A stretch of 64,000 nucleotides of DNA from Amorphochlora amoebiformis (GCA_054601695.1 BAAHQB010000173.1:1-64000), one strand, 5' to 3'. Positions 1 to 29,100 are shown, counted from the first letter of the stretch. Notes: generated by a model from the sequence alone, not told the origin. Numbers and translations: made by a program.

Positions 1-66
1 TGGAATTGATGGATGGAATGGAATGGAATGGAATGGAATGGAATGGAATGGAATATGGAATGGATG
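1..66. repeat. (GGAAT)n block distal to the telomere array
   Basis: The first 66 bases are mostly GGAAT pentamers in tandem. They lie outside the CCCTAA array, where a true left chromosome end should show only CCCTAA. Pentamers of this kind are known from human satellite II/III, so an assembly chimera or contamination is possible, but a native satellite cannot be excluded. Confidence 0.8.
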
Positions 67-2112
67 TAACCCTAACCCTAACCCTAACCCTAACCCTAAC
101 CCTAACCCTAACCCTAACCCTAACCCTAACCCTAACCCTAACCCTAACCCTAACCCTAACCCTAACCCTAACCCTAACCCTAACCCTAACCCTAACCCTA
201 ACCCTAACCCTAACCCTAACCCCACACCCTAACCCTAACCCGACACCCTAACCCTAACCCTAACCCTAACCCGACACCCTAACCCTAACCCTAACCCTAA
301 CCCTAACCCGACACCCTAACCCTAACCCGACACCCTAACCCGACACCCTAACCCGACACCCTAACCCTAACCCTAACCCTAACCCTAACCCTAACCCTAA
401 CCCTAACCCTAACCCTAACCCTAACCCTAACCCTAACCCTAACCCTAACCCTAACCCTAACCCTAACCCTAACCCTAACCCTAACCCTAACCCTAACCCG
501 ACACCCTAACCCGACACCCTAACCCTAACCCGACACCCTAACCCTAACCCTAACCCTAACCCGACACCCTAACCCTAACCCTAACCCTAACCCTAACCCT
601 AACCCGACACCCTAACCCTAACCCTAACCCTAACCCTAACCCTAACCCTAACCCTAACCCTAACCCTAACCCTAACCCTAACCCTAACCCTAACCCGACA
701 CCCTAACCCTAACCCTAACCCGACACCCTAACCCTAACCCGACACCCTAACCCGACACCCTAACCCGACACCCTAACCCGACACCCTAACCCGACACCCT
801 AACCCGACACCCTAACCCGACACCCTAACCCTAACCCTAACCCTAACCCGACACCCTAACCCTAACCCGACACCCTAACCCGACACCCTAACCCGACACC
901 CTAACCCTAACCCTAACCCGACACCCTAACCCGACACCCTAACCCTAACCCTAACCCGACACCCTAACCCGACACCCTAACCCTACACCCTAACCCTAAC
1001 CCGACACCCTAACCCGACACCCTAACCCGACACCCTAACCCTAACCCTAACCCTAACCCTAACCCTAACCCGACACCCTAACCCTAACCCTAACCCGACA
1101 CCCTAACCCTAACCCTAACCCTAACCCGACACCCTAACCCGACACCCTAACCCGACACCCTAACCCGACACCCTAACCCGACACCCTAACCCGACACCCT
1201 AACCCGACACCCTAACCCTAACCCGACACCCTAACCCGACACCCTAACCCTAACCCTAACCCTAACCCGACACCCTAACCCTAACCCGACACCCTAACCC
1301 GACACCCTAACCCTAACCCTAACCCGACACCCTAACCCGACACCCTAACCCGACACCCTAACCCGACACCCTAACCCGACACCCTAACCCGACACCCTAA
1401 CCCGACACCCTAACCCTAACCCGACACCCTAACCCGACACCCTAACCCTACACCCTAACCCTAACCCTACACCCTAACCCGACACCCTAACCCGACACCC
1501 TAACCCTAACCCGACACCCTAACCCTAACCCGACACCCTAACCCGACACCCTAACCCGACACCCTAACCCTAACCCGACATCCTAACCCGACACCCTAAC
1601 CCTAACCCGACACCCTAACCCGACACCCTAACCCGACACCCTAACCCGACACCCTAACCCTAACCCGACACCCTAACCCGACACCCTAACCCGACACCCT
1701 AACCCGACACCCTAACCCGACACCCTAACCCGACACCCTAACCCGACACCCTAACCCGACACCCTAACCCGACACCCTAACCCGACACCCTAACCCGACA
1801 CCCTAACCCGACACCCTAACCCGACACCCTAACCCGACACCCTAACCCGACACCCTAACCCGACACCCTAACCCGACACCCTAACCCGACACCCTAACCC
1901 GACACCCTAACCCGACACCCTAACCCGACACCCTAACCCGACACCCTAACCCGACACCCTAACCCGACACCCTAACCCGACACCCGACACCCTAACCCTA
2001 ACCCGACACCCTAACCCTAACCCTAACCCGACACCCTAACCCTAACCCTAACCCTAACCCGACACCCTAACCCTAACCCGACACCCTAACCCAAACCCTA
2101 ACCGACACCCTA
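67..2112. repeat. Telomeric array, CCCTAA with CCCGACA variant units
   Basis: About 2 kb of CCCTAA (TTAGGG on the other strand) in the orientation expected at a left chromosome end. The distal 150 bases are pure CCCTAA. Further in, the units alternate with CCCGACA, and around 1670-1980 the array is almost purely CCCTAACCCGACA. Rare CCCTACA and CCCAAA variants occur. Pure distal and variant proximal repeats are typical of telomere bases in many eukaryotes. Confidence 0.97.
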
Positions 2113-2591
2113 GACCTTGTTAAGTAGCGATGTTCGCCGATTCTGATTGATCGATTTCAGTTAGTAGTATAATCGTAAATTAACTCTGTCAGAATCGATG
2201 CCTGAATGATAAAATTCGCCTTAAATTATTAAATAATTTAATATACATGTATGTATAATAATTTATTACATGTACAGTGATGTACTAGATGTAATATAAT
2301 ATTAAAATTCAGTGCATGATCATATCGACAGTCTCAGACATTATTAATTATTACTCACCGTTTGGGTACATGTATTATAAATTTTATATAATAAATATTA
2401 ATTAAAAATTATATATTTAATATTAAATTAAATTACTAAAGTTTATAATAAATTATTCACTAGTAAAATTACCGACGGTATAAATTTATCTAGATTTTTA
2501 ATAATATGATTCATCATATCTCCATACATGTAATAATACTATAATAAATTATATGTCGATATCATGATATTTAATATTATCAGACTGTATA

Positions 2592-2629
<38 letters not shown>

Positions 2630-2934
2630 ATATACATATATATATACATATATATATATATATGTATATATTCTAGATATTTATAATATATATATTTAAT
2701 ATTATCATATTAAATATAATAATATATATATAATATTATATATATATATTATTATATATAATATAATATATATATATATATATATTAGATATATATTATT
2801 ATATATATATATATATATATATCATAGTATATGATGTACACAGTATTGTATTTGTTTAATATAATTTATTATACAACCTAAATAATATTATAACATATTT
2901 AATTATATACATATGTACATATTATATATATACT

Positions 2935-2984
<50 letters not shown>

Positions 2985-3210
2985 CATATAATATATATAT
3001 ATATATATATATTTAATATATATATATATCTATATATATAATTATTATTACATACACATATATATATACATACATATATATGTACATGTATATACATTAT
3101 GCATTTATATGTATATATTGAAGTTAATGTAAAAGAAATATTTTAATGTAGGTAAACATTAGCAACTTTGAACACATGTACACCCGCAAACTTAACACAA
3201 TTTATGTTTA
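2113..3210. other. AT-rich gene-free stretch
   Basis: Very AT-rich DNA with long (TA)n runs between about 2595 and 3030. I see no ORF or RNA gene. It separates the telomere array from the transposon ORFs and may be the left flank or part of the mobile element. Confidence 0.7.
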
Positions 3211-4091
3211 TTATAACTGAAGTAACGCAGCCGTTTTCTTCTTGTAGCGACCGACAGCTGCGAACTCTTCTGCGTTTGAGTCGGAGTCATCCCCGACCGT
3301 CTCTTCCTTCTCTTTAATCTTCTTGAACCAGAAGCCAACGAACTTGTCGAGCTTAAAAAGCGTGTACTCTAGCGGTGAGTATTCTTCTGGAATTGGAACT
3401 GAAAATTCCACCTCAATGGGGGGCAAGGGCTTCTCTTTTAGTCACGAACCCTGACTTGGCTTGAGCGAAAATACTTGGAGGGAGCTTCCTTAGCATATCC
3501 GCAACAGGAGGTGAGATGATCTTCCTCACGTGAACCATGCGAATGGCGTTTTTTACCGTTAGCTTCATAGAAGTGTTGTTATTGCCCTTATTGAAGAATA
3601 TAAACAACCCGTCGACGGTAGCACCAGCGAGTTCGGAGCTGCAGTGTAGGTAGAAGGGGGGGTCAAACGCTTGTGCAGAAATATCTTTGATGTGTTGCAG
3701 TTTCTTCTCATTGGCAAGCTTGAGAAGTTCCTCTTCTGAAAGCTCAGCTGCAGACGGTTTACTCGCAGCCGCAGCCGGCGCCGGCTCCGGGTAGCTATCC
3801 GCATCTGGTACGTCCATAAGACTTTTTTCCTTACGCGGCTGCTTTCCTAGTCGACCATCATCATTGTCATCAGCATTTCGCTTGCGATATGATGACCCAA
3901 AGTTCTTCACCATCGTGAGAGTCACGTTTGGAAACGCTGGCAGGATCATGGTTTCCCATATGTGTTTCCACATGTGGGCTTTGGCCTGCTCAGGGACGGT
4001 TTTAATCGCATTTATTACAATGTTCTTCTGAACGGTAGACACTACTAGACAGACCGCGTGTCTTCTTCTTCTCTGCAACTTTTGAAGGCAT
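3211..4091 (-). pseudogene. Broken companion ORF of the transposon
   Basis: Two overlapping minus-strand reading frames look like one protein of about 290 residues. The main frame covers about 4078-3413 and ends at a TGA just after a run of six C. Leaving one C out of account would carry it into the frame of 3426-3211 (residues such as IEVEFSVPIPEEY). A good ATG at 4091-4089 begins a Lys-rich N-terminus in another frame, so a second shift lies near 4030. The protein is acidic and Lys-rich with no motif I recognise. It is divergent from the transposase, as the second ORF of Harbinger-type elements often is. Homopolymer sequencing errors are an alternative to true decay. Confidence 0.5.
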
Positions 4092-4204
4092 GTTTCCCAG
4101 GCTTAGTTGGTGACGTTTGGCGGTTTGAGGTTTGTATTCAAAAGAGGCGTTTGGAAATGTTTCTATCTTTTCGGGTGTAGAAATTAAGGTATTATTACCA
4201 GGAT

Positions 4205-4272
4205 TATTTGCCGATGATTTGCCGATGATTTGCCGATGATTTGCCGATGATTTGCCGATGATTTGCCGATTA
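4205..4272. repeat. 11-bp tandem repeat GATTTGCCGAT
   Basis: About six head-to-tail copies of an 11-base unit between the two divergent transposon ORFs. Degenerate relatives (GCAGATGATTGG and similar) recur at about 4440-4490 just before the transposase start. Subterminal or internal repeats of this kind can bind transposase; that role is inferred. Confidence 0.8.
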
Positions 4273-4525
4273 TTCAGTCGTCGGATTCAAGTATATTTAC
4301 CTAAACCAACAAACATTCGGAACCCACAGACGCCAGATATGAAGGCTCGAGCGCCAGCTGATGGGGCCTGTGAAAGTCCGGAGTTTCTAGCTCCTGTCCC
4401 CTCCATGAAAACGGTAATTAAGCGTTTTTCATCCGATTATTTGCAGATGATTGGCAGATGAGTTGCCGATTATTCGCGGATGAATTTTCGATGATAAAAT
4501 TCAGATAAATGAATTTTTTTTCAGG

Positions 4526-5866
4526 ATGAAAAATCAAAGGATATATTCCCATTACTTCAACCGCTTCAACGAGAGCGCCTTCAACAGCAATCTTGGTCTC
4601 AGCCTCCAAGAGTGCTGCTATGCAGTCGACAAATATTGTGGTCAAAGGACTGGTGGTTCCAGTCTCGATTTCTTGATGGCACTGCACTTCGCTTGGAAGT
4701 ATCCAGAAGGGCACTACGGCGGTAAGATCTGGAAGATGTGTCGACAAAAGCACTCTGAGAAGGTGTGGAGGACTCTCAGTATTGTAGAGGCTTTCATGGA
4801 CGAGATCAAGTTCGAGAACCGGCTGAAATCTGCCATCTTCATGGACGGACCGGATGCTTACTGCAGTATGCACACTGATTCATCAGATTTCATGATAAAT
4901 CGTCCAAGTGATAGTGCGGAAGCGAAGAAACACTACACTTACAAGAGGCGGAAATTCGCCATGAGGTATGCGATCGCCGTTGCTGCCAACACTGGGGATG
5001 TGTGCTGGCTATCGTCTGGACATCCTGCGGGGAGCATTTCGGACCTAAACATTAACCGAAGAGAGGGACTGGTGGAAGGGTTGCACTTCTTCGAGCGTGT
5101 GGGGGCTGATGGCGCTTATCTCTGCAGGAGAGATCCAATGTACAAATGTCCTCATCGCAAACCAAGAGGCGGTGAGCTCACTGAGCAACAAATTCGTGAA
5201 AACGATGCTTTCGGTAATTACCGTTCGATCGTCGAGAACGTCTTCGCTCGCGTAAAACAGTTTGCGTGTATGACGAGGTGGCGTCATAATAGGGAACGAC
5301 ATTCTATAGTCGCTCGTTTCGTTTTCCAACTCATCCAAATCAAGCAGAAGTTCCGGCCAATTCGAAGATTGGGCCTATCCAAGAAAGAGCACGAAGAGCT
5401 TGCTGCAGCCAATTGGAGAGCTGCTGAACTCCACGGTGTTCCAGCTATTGTACCCGAGGCAAAACGAACGCGAAGACGACCCCGAGAACGCAAGAATCAA
5501 CCAAGACTCGGGCGAAGACGTAAGGCTGCAAGGATTGCTCGCATGCCTCGCGGTGAAATCAAAATTGGTTCAGGTTCTGGTGACGACGCTGATGAAGCCG
5601 ACGCCTCCTGTAACTCGAACATCCAACCCGGAGATCCACTATCATCGGACACTGACTCAGGTTCCTCGGGGCGAGAAATTGCGAACGACACGGCGGTAGA
5701 AACTGATTATGGGATCTCTGAAGATAGGATTAAAGCTACCAGAGGCAGGGCTCCTCGCATGGCCAAGGTGGGAGCTCTTTTGGGTATGCGTGCTGCTAGC
5801 CTTCATGGTGAGAAAGTGGATCGGTTAATGCGCAGGAAGGCCCGACGAAATAGGCGCAAGACTTAA
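4526..5866 (+). CDS. Harbinger/PIF-like DDE transposase
   Basis: An uninterrupted 446-residue ORF, unlike the fragmented host genes. It reads as a DDE_Tnp_4-type endonuclease: a first Asp in MDGPDAYC (about residue 107), a GSISDLNI segment matching the usual G-S-x-x-D block (about 173), a second catalytic Asp in VGADGAY (about 195) and a Glu in SIVENVFARVK (about 237). The C-terminal 130 residues are Arg/Lys-rich and then acidic, without a recognised fold. The start used is the first ATG, but a pyrimidine tract ending in CAG lies directly before it, so an upstream exon (for example from the ATG at 4340) is possible. It would cut and paste the element. Intact catalytic residues suggest recent activity, although the companion ORF is broken. 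Confidence 0.85.
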   Translation: MKNQRIYSHYFNRFNESAFNSNLGLSLQECCYAVDKYCGQRTGGSSLDFLMALHFAWKYPEGHYGGKIWKMCRQKHSEKVWRTLSIVEAFMDEIKFENRLKSAIFMDGPDAYCSMHTDSSDFMINRPSDSAEAKKHYTYKRRKFAMRYAIAVAANTGDVCWLSSGHPAGSISDLNINRREGLVEGLHFFERVGADGAYLCRRDPMYKCPHRKPRGGELTEQQIRENDAFGNYRSIVENVFARVKQFACMTRWRHNRERHSIVARFVFQLIQIKQKFRPIRRLGLSKKEHEELAAANWRAAELHGVPAIVPEAKRTRRRPRERKNQPRLGRRRKAARIARMPRGEIKIGSGSGDDADEADASCNSNIQPGDPLSSDTDSGSSGREIANDTAVETDYGISEDRIKATRGRAPRMAKVGALLGMRAASLHGEKVDRLMRRKARRNRRKT

Positions 5867-6038
5867 TATATGCATGTATGAAAACACACACAATAAAATT
5901 ATATCTCATTTATTAAACTGCACATCTTTTTTGATTATTTGAATTATATATTATTACATATTATTTATGATATTATAAATATGAAAAAAAAATACCTATA
6001 TATTTTTAAATATATATGTACATGTAATAATATTATAT

Positions 6039-6112
<74 letters not shown>

Positions 6113-6144
6113 TAGATATATAATAATAATAATAATAATAATAC

Positions 6145-6179
<35 letters not shown>

Positions 6180-6363
6180 TTAGTATTAAATTTAATAATC
6201 ATAGAGTGACTAATGTCAAATAATATTTGTGTCTGATTCTGACGCCTGAATACTAATAATTATTTACTATAGCTACTAAGATTAAAGTAATAATTAACTA
6301 CTAAGATTAAAGTTTAATAATAATAATTAAATTGCTGAATACTACTTATAATTAATAAATTAT
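5867..6363. other. AT-rich right flank of the transposon
   Basis: Gene-free AT-rich DNA with (TA)n tracts at about 6045-6170 and a short (ATA)n run. It ends abruptly in telomeric-type repeats at 6364. Short motifs (GCCTGAAT, and GTCAGAATC in inverted order) are shared with about 2190-2210 on the left flank, but I cannot define convincing terminal inverted repeats. Confidence 0.6.
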
Positions 6364-6630
6364 TACCCGACACCCTAACCCTACTAACCCGACACCCTAA
6401 CCCTAACCCGACACCCTAACCCTAACCCGACACCCTAACCCTTACCCGACACCCTTACCCGACACCCTAACTAGCCTTACCCGACACCCTAACCCGACAC
6501 CCTAACCCTAACCCGACACCCTAACCCGACACCCTAACCCTAACCCGACACCCTAACCCTAACCCGACACCCTAACCCTAACCGACACCCTAATCCTAAC
6601 TCGACACACTAACCCGACACCCTAACCCGT
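6364..6630. repeat. Interstitial telomeric-type block
   Basis: CCCTAA and CCCGACA units in the same orientation and with the same variants as the terminal array, but more degenerate (CCCTTA, CCGACA, ACTCGACA). With the terminal array it brackets the transposon block, as if the 4.25-kb AT-rich segment had entered an older telomere. Confidence 0.9.
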
Positions 6631-6928
6631 ATGTACGTGCAGGCTTTTGTAATAACCTAGATAACTAACGACTTTATACAAATTATATTTATGAGTTGTA
6701 ATATAGGTAATCTAGTTACGTGTTTTATAAGCCGCAATTTTAGAATTTAGGTAATCTAGGTAATTGCAGTTGTAGCGCTGGTGAGTCGGATCCGCCTACA
6801 TGTCGTTAGTGACTTTGTAGTCGATGCTAGTGTGGATTCTTGAGGGATACCGTGGTACTCTCTGAAGACTCTAGACATGAGACTCGAGGTCGGATGCAGT
6901 TACGCCAGTCTTCCGAGTGAGTGGAAAT

Positions 6929-12695
<5,767 letters not shown>

Positions 12696-12847
12696 CGAAA
12701 GAAATCTTTGACAATCCCCGCTCAGTGTGACCAGGATACGTGACAAGTGGCACACCGGAACAGACTACCAGGGGACGCCCGCCGGACATGCACAGCTAGA
12801 GCGTCCTTCCGAATTAAGGTGAATTTCCAACAATTTGGAGGGAAAAA
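12696..12847. promoter_or_regulatory. Compact divergent promoter region
   Basis: Only about 150 bases separate the ATG of the minus-strand peroxidase-like gene from the probable first ATG of plus-strand CDC27. The interval has no (TA)n and contains CGTGAC and GTGAC words that also occur in other head-to-head gaps. A shared promoter is inferred from the geometry. Confidence 0.45.
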
Positions 12848-13670
12848 ATGGGTCCTGTTTGCGCGATGTTGTACGGTGTGCGTGGATTTGAGGTGTGAAA
12901 ATTGGTCAGGTGACGAAAAAGGGGCGGATCTAGGGCCTCTTTCGTTCAAGTTTTTGTATCCCCATGTGGTTGCGGCTCTGGATACGATGGATTACAACAC
13001 AGCCACGTTTTTGACCGAGCGCCTGTATTATCTGTACAAGCCAAGAAACAACAAACTCAGGTACAAAAACCTGCGATGAATTCACGGTATAATTTCGTAC
13101 TGAGGGAAATATCCTTTCGATGATTCCCAAACCCAGCGAGTTGTCTCGGTTGCTGTTGGCCAAGGTGTACTTTTTGAATGGGAAGCCCAACATGGTCTAC
13201 ATGCTGCTGAAGGCGCACGAGGATGCCAAGCTACCTCAAACAAAATTCATACTCGCCCAAGCCTGGTCATATCCCATGTGAAGAACCTTTGCAAAGCTCA
13301 ATTGTCTGTCCTTAAAGCCCTACACAATTGCATGCCACACGTATCGGGACTAATCACTCAGTAAGCCTTGCTGTCTTGCCTCTACCCTTTTTGCTTCGCA
13401 ATATTCTTCCATTTTCTCAAATCAAATTAGTCGTTGCAAAATCAACACACAAGACACGTATAAACAATATACATTCTACTAATCGTATCGCTCCACCAGT
13501 TTTCAGATGGGAAAATACAGCGAAGCGGAGAGCTGTTTATTAGGCAAGGATCGAAAGCAAAGCTCGAGCTTCAAAAGTGGTTTCGATAGGCTTCCCCTCA
13601 AGGCCCAAGGGTTTTATCTGCTCGGGAGAATATGCAGGTTGGGTTTCACATATTGATACCCAAATATCTT

Positions 13671-13708
<38 letters not shown>

Positions 13709-13722
13709 GTATATGTATGTAT

Positions 13723-13780
<58 letters not shown>

Positions 13781-13790
13781 TATTTATATA

Positions 13791-13846
<56 letters not shown>

Positions 13847-13863
13847 TTATATATTTATATATG

Positions 13864-13900
<37 letters not shown>

Positions 13901-15442
13901 ATTATACGTACAAATTTGTAAAAAAAAGAATGGTTTGATTTCCAGACGCACCAGCCGCATAAACAAGGCCATCGAGTGTTTCCGACACTGCCTTGCGCTA
14001 AACTCACTGCACTGGGGAGCCTACCAGGCTCTATGCGATCTAGGTACTTAGACACCTCTATTATCCATGCAAAAGTCTCACCATAGGGTCTACACACCAT
14101 CAGGAGCGGACGTCGACGAAAAGACGTGGTTCCGCACGGAAGCCATACCTCTACAATCCCCGACCTTTGTGCGGTACGCTTCAACATACCACGCCCATAC
14201 CCATAGCTCTCACAACCGCTCCAACAACCACGATCATGATTCCCATCCGGACCCGCTCACCAAAGCAAACCCTGACAACTTTCTCGCCGTCGCGGGGCTA
14301 GAGGATACCATATCGAAGGCGTTCGCCAATATCGAGGCCACTGGAAGTGTCCGAGCGGTCGAAGGCGTCGGAGAGCATTCGAACACAGCCAGCCTGGAAC
14401 ACAATGCTTTAGACACCAAGAAGCAGTTTGGGGCCCCGACTAAGACTCCCAAGGGCTTCCGAACCCCAAACCCTTCGGTGTCGGCCAGTGATCGCTATCT
14501 CCTTAAGACTCCTATCACCCCGGCGTATGCTACGCCGCCTTCGTTTTCCACCAACACCATAAAGAACACCACCAACCACCACGCGCAACCCAAACCAACC
14601 GCAACACCGACACCCAACCCGAGATATAAGTCTTCGTCTAGCTTTGCCAAGCCGAGGACTCGCAAAGGCAACTCGAGCATGGGACACCACCCTCCTGCAC
14701 CAGAGCGGCCTCTCCGGCGCAGCGCTCGTATCAGTTCGTCTCAAGACTCCACGATCGCTGGATCCGGATCCGGAACAGGTTCCACCAACTCTGACAAGAC
14801 CGCGGGACAAAAGACGCCAAGGCGTCGATCAGGGCGCAACGACAGCAGGACCAAGAAGCCCCGCAAAAACCACCATTCCAATTCAAGGTCGTCAAAGGAT
14901 ATCAACAGCACCCTAGACTTTCAGCCTACTTCTGGTGCGAACACACCCCAACCCTATTCCCAACACCATCCCCAGTCGGCAGCGGTTACCCCCACCCCGA
15001 CGCCGCACTCGAGACACCATGCCCCTGTGAAGCGAAAGCTGCAAGGAGGAGGGAATCTCAGGCATGCTTTAAATAGCAAGGCCTCTGGCAAGCAGCCCGC
15101 AGTTGCAGACCGTTCCAAGCACAAGTCGAGAGGGGAGTTTGGATCTGTGCCCTTCGCGCTGGATGTCAAAACTCCTGGAGATGGGGGGGGGAATGGATTA
15201 GATGCAAAGCTTCCGGACCGATATCAGGCCAGTGATTCTGCGGATGAGCATGGAAGGGGTGGGGCGGTCAGCGCTGGAGGCGGTGGATTTGGCACCTACA
15301 GTCTGATGATCGAGGAGAGGGCTCGGTTGCAGAGTATCCTGGTGACTTTTTTTGGGTGTCGATTCATGTTGCGTAATGATGTGTTGGATTACTTATTTAA
15401 GGCATATGGATGTAAATATTATAGATATATTTATAATATATA

Positions 15443-15508
<66 letters not shown>

Positions 15509-16145
15509 AATATATATACACATGTTGACATGTAATATTTCGACTGCGTGATTGAGGTTCCATGTTGAGAATCTGATCGAAGCATAATAATATAGTGCAC
15601 CATGGGCGTCGGATACAAGCTTTTGAGCCGATTCCAGTGCAAGGAGGCAGTGGAGGAGTTCGAGAAGCTGCCCATCAACCACTTCAACTCCGGCTGGGTG
15701 CTCTGCATGGTAGGCCAGTGCTACTTCGAGATGGTTAACTACCCTAAGTGCGTCGACACGTTCCGCGTAGCGCGCAAGATTGAGCCGTACCGGTCCGAGG
15801 GGCTCGAGTACTTTTCCACATCACTGTGGCATATGAAGAAGGAGGTTGAGTTGTCATACCTGGCACAGACGACCACCGAATTCGACAAGCATTCGCCGCT
15901 GTCGTGGATCGTCGTGGGTAATTGCCTTTCCCTGCAGAAGGAGCACGACACGGCGCTCAAGTTCTTTCGCCGTGCTATTCAGCTCGACCCGCGTTCTGCA
16001 TGGGGCTACACACTGTCGGCGCACGAGTTCGTGGCTAACGAGGACTTCGAGAAGGCACTGTCCGGCTTTCGCCAAGCGATTGGCGTAAACCCGCGTCACT
16101 ACAATGCTTGGTAATGAATCAACTAAATGTAAATTTATATATATA

Positions 16146-16215
<70 letters not shown>

Positions 16216-16406
16216 AATGGATATCCTACAAATCCATATCAGTGTCGTGCATTTACACGTATGCTACTCGCATACAAGCTTTGCCTATCCATTTGTGGAC
16301 ACGTACATGTGGAATCGTGAATGCGTGATATACATTTGCGGTATCGGTATGTGTAGGCTGCTATGCGAGAGATGCAATTGCGCGCGCACACACACACGAC
16401 ACACAA

Positions 16407-16451
<45 letters not shown>

Positions 16452-16470
16452 CATATTTGTATGTATATAT

Positions 16471-16534
<64 letters not shown>

Positions 16535-16556
16535 ATGTTTGTGCGTGTGTGTAAAC

Positions 16557-16629
<73 letters not shown>

Positions 16630-16772
16630 TATTACAAATATATGTGTATATATATATTATGTATGTGCATATTTGTTTGTGTGTTTGTAAACATATGTAT
16701 AGTATATTTATGTATGTATATATGTATACACGTACATGTATATATGAGTATATATGTATAGGTATATGTATA

Positions 16773-16861
<89 letters not shown>

Positions 16862-16862
16862 T

Positions 16863-16902
<40 letters not shown>

Positions 16903-17287
16903 ACAAACACTTGCATCGCTTTTTTTTGTTATTTTTTTTAATGCATCCACAAAGTAATAAAATAGAATTTACACACAACCATAACATCGGTACAACGTAA
17001 AGAAAGCATCCAAACAGGTACGGGATGGGAAACATCTACTTCCGCCAGGAGAAATACGGCCTTGCAGCATACCACTTTCGGCGTGCGCTTGCAATCAACC
17101 CCAGGAATACTGTGCTCTACTGCTACCTAGGCATGGTGCTGCACGCCAACGAGCAGTACGAAGAGGCGCTTGAGATGCTGTCACAGGCCGAGAACCTGGA
17201 GCCGACCAACTCTCTGGCCAAGTATGTGTTATTTCACTTAAATTCATATTTACATGCATGTATATAATATTATACATATCTACATAT

Positions 17288-17324
<37 letters not shown>

Positions 17325-17329
17325 ATATG

Positions 17330-17371
<42 letters not shown>

Positions 17372-17398
17372 ATGTATGTATATATATATATATGTATG

Positions 17399-17475
<77 letters not shown>

Positions 17476-17558
17476 ACGTTCATACTTTCATAGCAGTGTT
17501 AATATTATTACTAAAAGATACCACCACTATGTTCCCCATTGTGATTATATCATGTATT

Positions 17559-17598
<40 letters not shown>

Positions 17599-18014
17599 TG
17601 TGTGTGTGTGTGTGAATATTTCAAGTTTGTTGATGATTTCCCCCTCTGGATGGCATGCATTGATGTAGCTAGACATACATAACGCATGACGGTTGTGCGT
17701 AAACAGAGCTACAAATAAGCTTACAGGCATATCCAACCTCCCTTAGGTACCAAAAGGCGAACGTGTTCTTTAGCCTTCACCGGTACCAAGACGCCCTGGA
17801 CGTGCTTCAACATGTGCGCGATTTTGCTCCCCGGGAAGCGTCAGTACACTTTCTCATGGGCAAGGTATGCAAGAAGCTCGGCAAAGTTAACCAAGCTATC
17901 ATCCACTTCACGACCACGCTCGACCTCAACCCCAAGGATAAGAACGTGGTCAAGTCAGCCATAGACAAGCTCCACTGCGGGGATACGGACTCTCAATCGG
18001 ACGATGGGTTTTAA
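12848..18014 (+). CDS. CDC27: Anaphase-promoting complex subunit 3 (CDC27)
   Basis: Scaffold TPR subunit of the APC/C ubiquitin ligase, nuclear. Exons: 12987 (or 12848-12892 plus 12951)-13060, 13137-13265, 13500-13637, 13946-14043, 14104-15341, 15596-16110, 17018-17221, 17747-18014 (TAA); all junction phases agree, about 863-890 residues, near the human 824. N-terminal TPRs match CDC27 ([48 protein letters not shown]). The large fifth exon encodes a disordered Ser/Thr/Pro/His-rich loop typical of the family. The C-terminal TPRs are well conserved ([17 protein letters not shown]-like [46 protein letters not shown]). The start is uncertain: the ATG at 12848 needs one 58-base intron and gives the better N-terminal length; 12987 is the first ATG in the unspliced frame. 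Confidence 0.93.
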
Positions 18015-18287
18015 CTTTGACTTTTATCTGGATGCCCCAGATGAATTTCAATTAGATTAACTTCCGAACAAGCGGTGAGCGCTCACTTTCAAAGTTTAAA
18101 AATTCCGAAGATTATCATCTACTAGATCTAGTAGATCTAGCTAGCCATAGCCTAGCCTAGATAGCACCGAGATCTACTATCTACTAGATCTAGCTACGGG
18201 ATAGAGTCTAGATAGTGGGTGGCAGGTGAGAAGCCAAGAGCGTAGGTATCTACTAGATATCTAATCTAGAGTATCTACTAGAAACTA

Positions 18288-18322
<35 letters not shown>

Positions 18323-18867
18323 CCAGATTAGATCTGCACTAGCTGTATTACATACCTAGCATACACTCTAGACACTAGATCCAGTGGTATATCTAGATAG
18401 ATATTCACATTCAATATGTCTAGATCTAGGGTATATCTAGTATATCTAGATATATTCACATTCAATATCTAGAATATCTAGATATGTCTAGATCTAGAAT
18501 ATCTCTAATCTAGTAGTATCTAGAATCTAGCTAGAGAATCTATCTAGAACAGTAGAATATCTAGAATATGGTGATGATGACCGGGGTGGCTAGACGCTCT
18601 AGTTATAACTTATAAACTTCCCAACCCACACATCGAGCGTTGCCAGCGGCTAGGCTTTATAGGCCAGTTGAAGAGGAGTAGACCTTTGTCACGTCACATG
18701 ATCGCACGCACTACTAGGCTAGACACAAGCTCAACTGCCACTGACGTCTACCATGTCACATACATCTAGTACATATGTGCACGAGAACCACTACTCTAGC
18801 TCTAGTAGTTACCATACCTAATAGTACCTAATACTGGTGCTGGGAAACCACCTTACGACCCTTACAA
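18015..18867. other. Tail-to-tail intergenic region, CTAG-rich
   Basis: No gene seen. It lies between the stops of CDC27 (plus) and the FKBP gene (minus). About 18115-18560 is crowded with TCTAGA, CTAG and AGATCT words forming many short palindromes. It has almost no (TA)n apart from 18291-18320. Confidence 0.75.
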
Positions 18868-29030
<10,163 letters not shown>

Positions 29031-29040
29031 TTCTATGGAC

Positions 29041-29060
29041 CTGCATGTGGAATTATATAC

Positions 29061-29100
<40 letters not shown>

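Noticed and set aside
2190-6250. Terminal inverted repeats of the transposon
   Set aside because: Only 8-9-base matches were found between the flanks, in mixed orientation.
14067-15551. CDC27 large exon extended to the 15551 stop
   Set aside because: The frame after 15341 reads TA repeats; the GTGACT donor at 15342 joins in phase to the conserved TPR exon at 15596.
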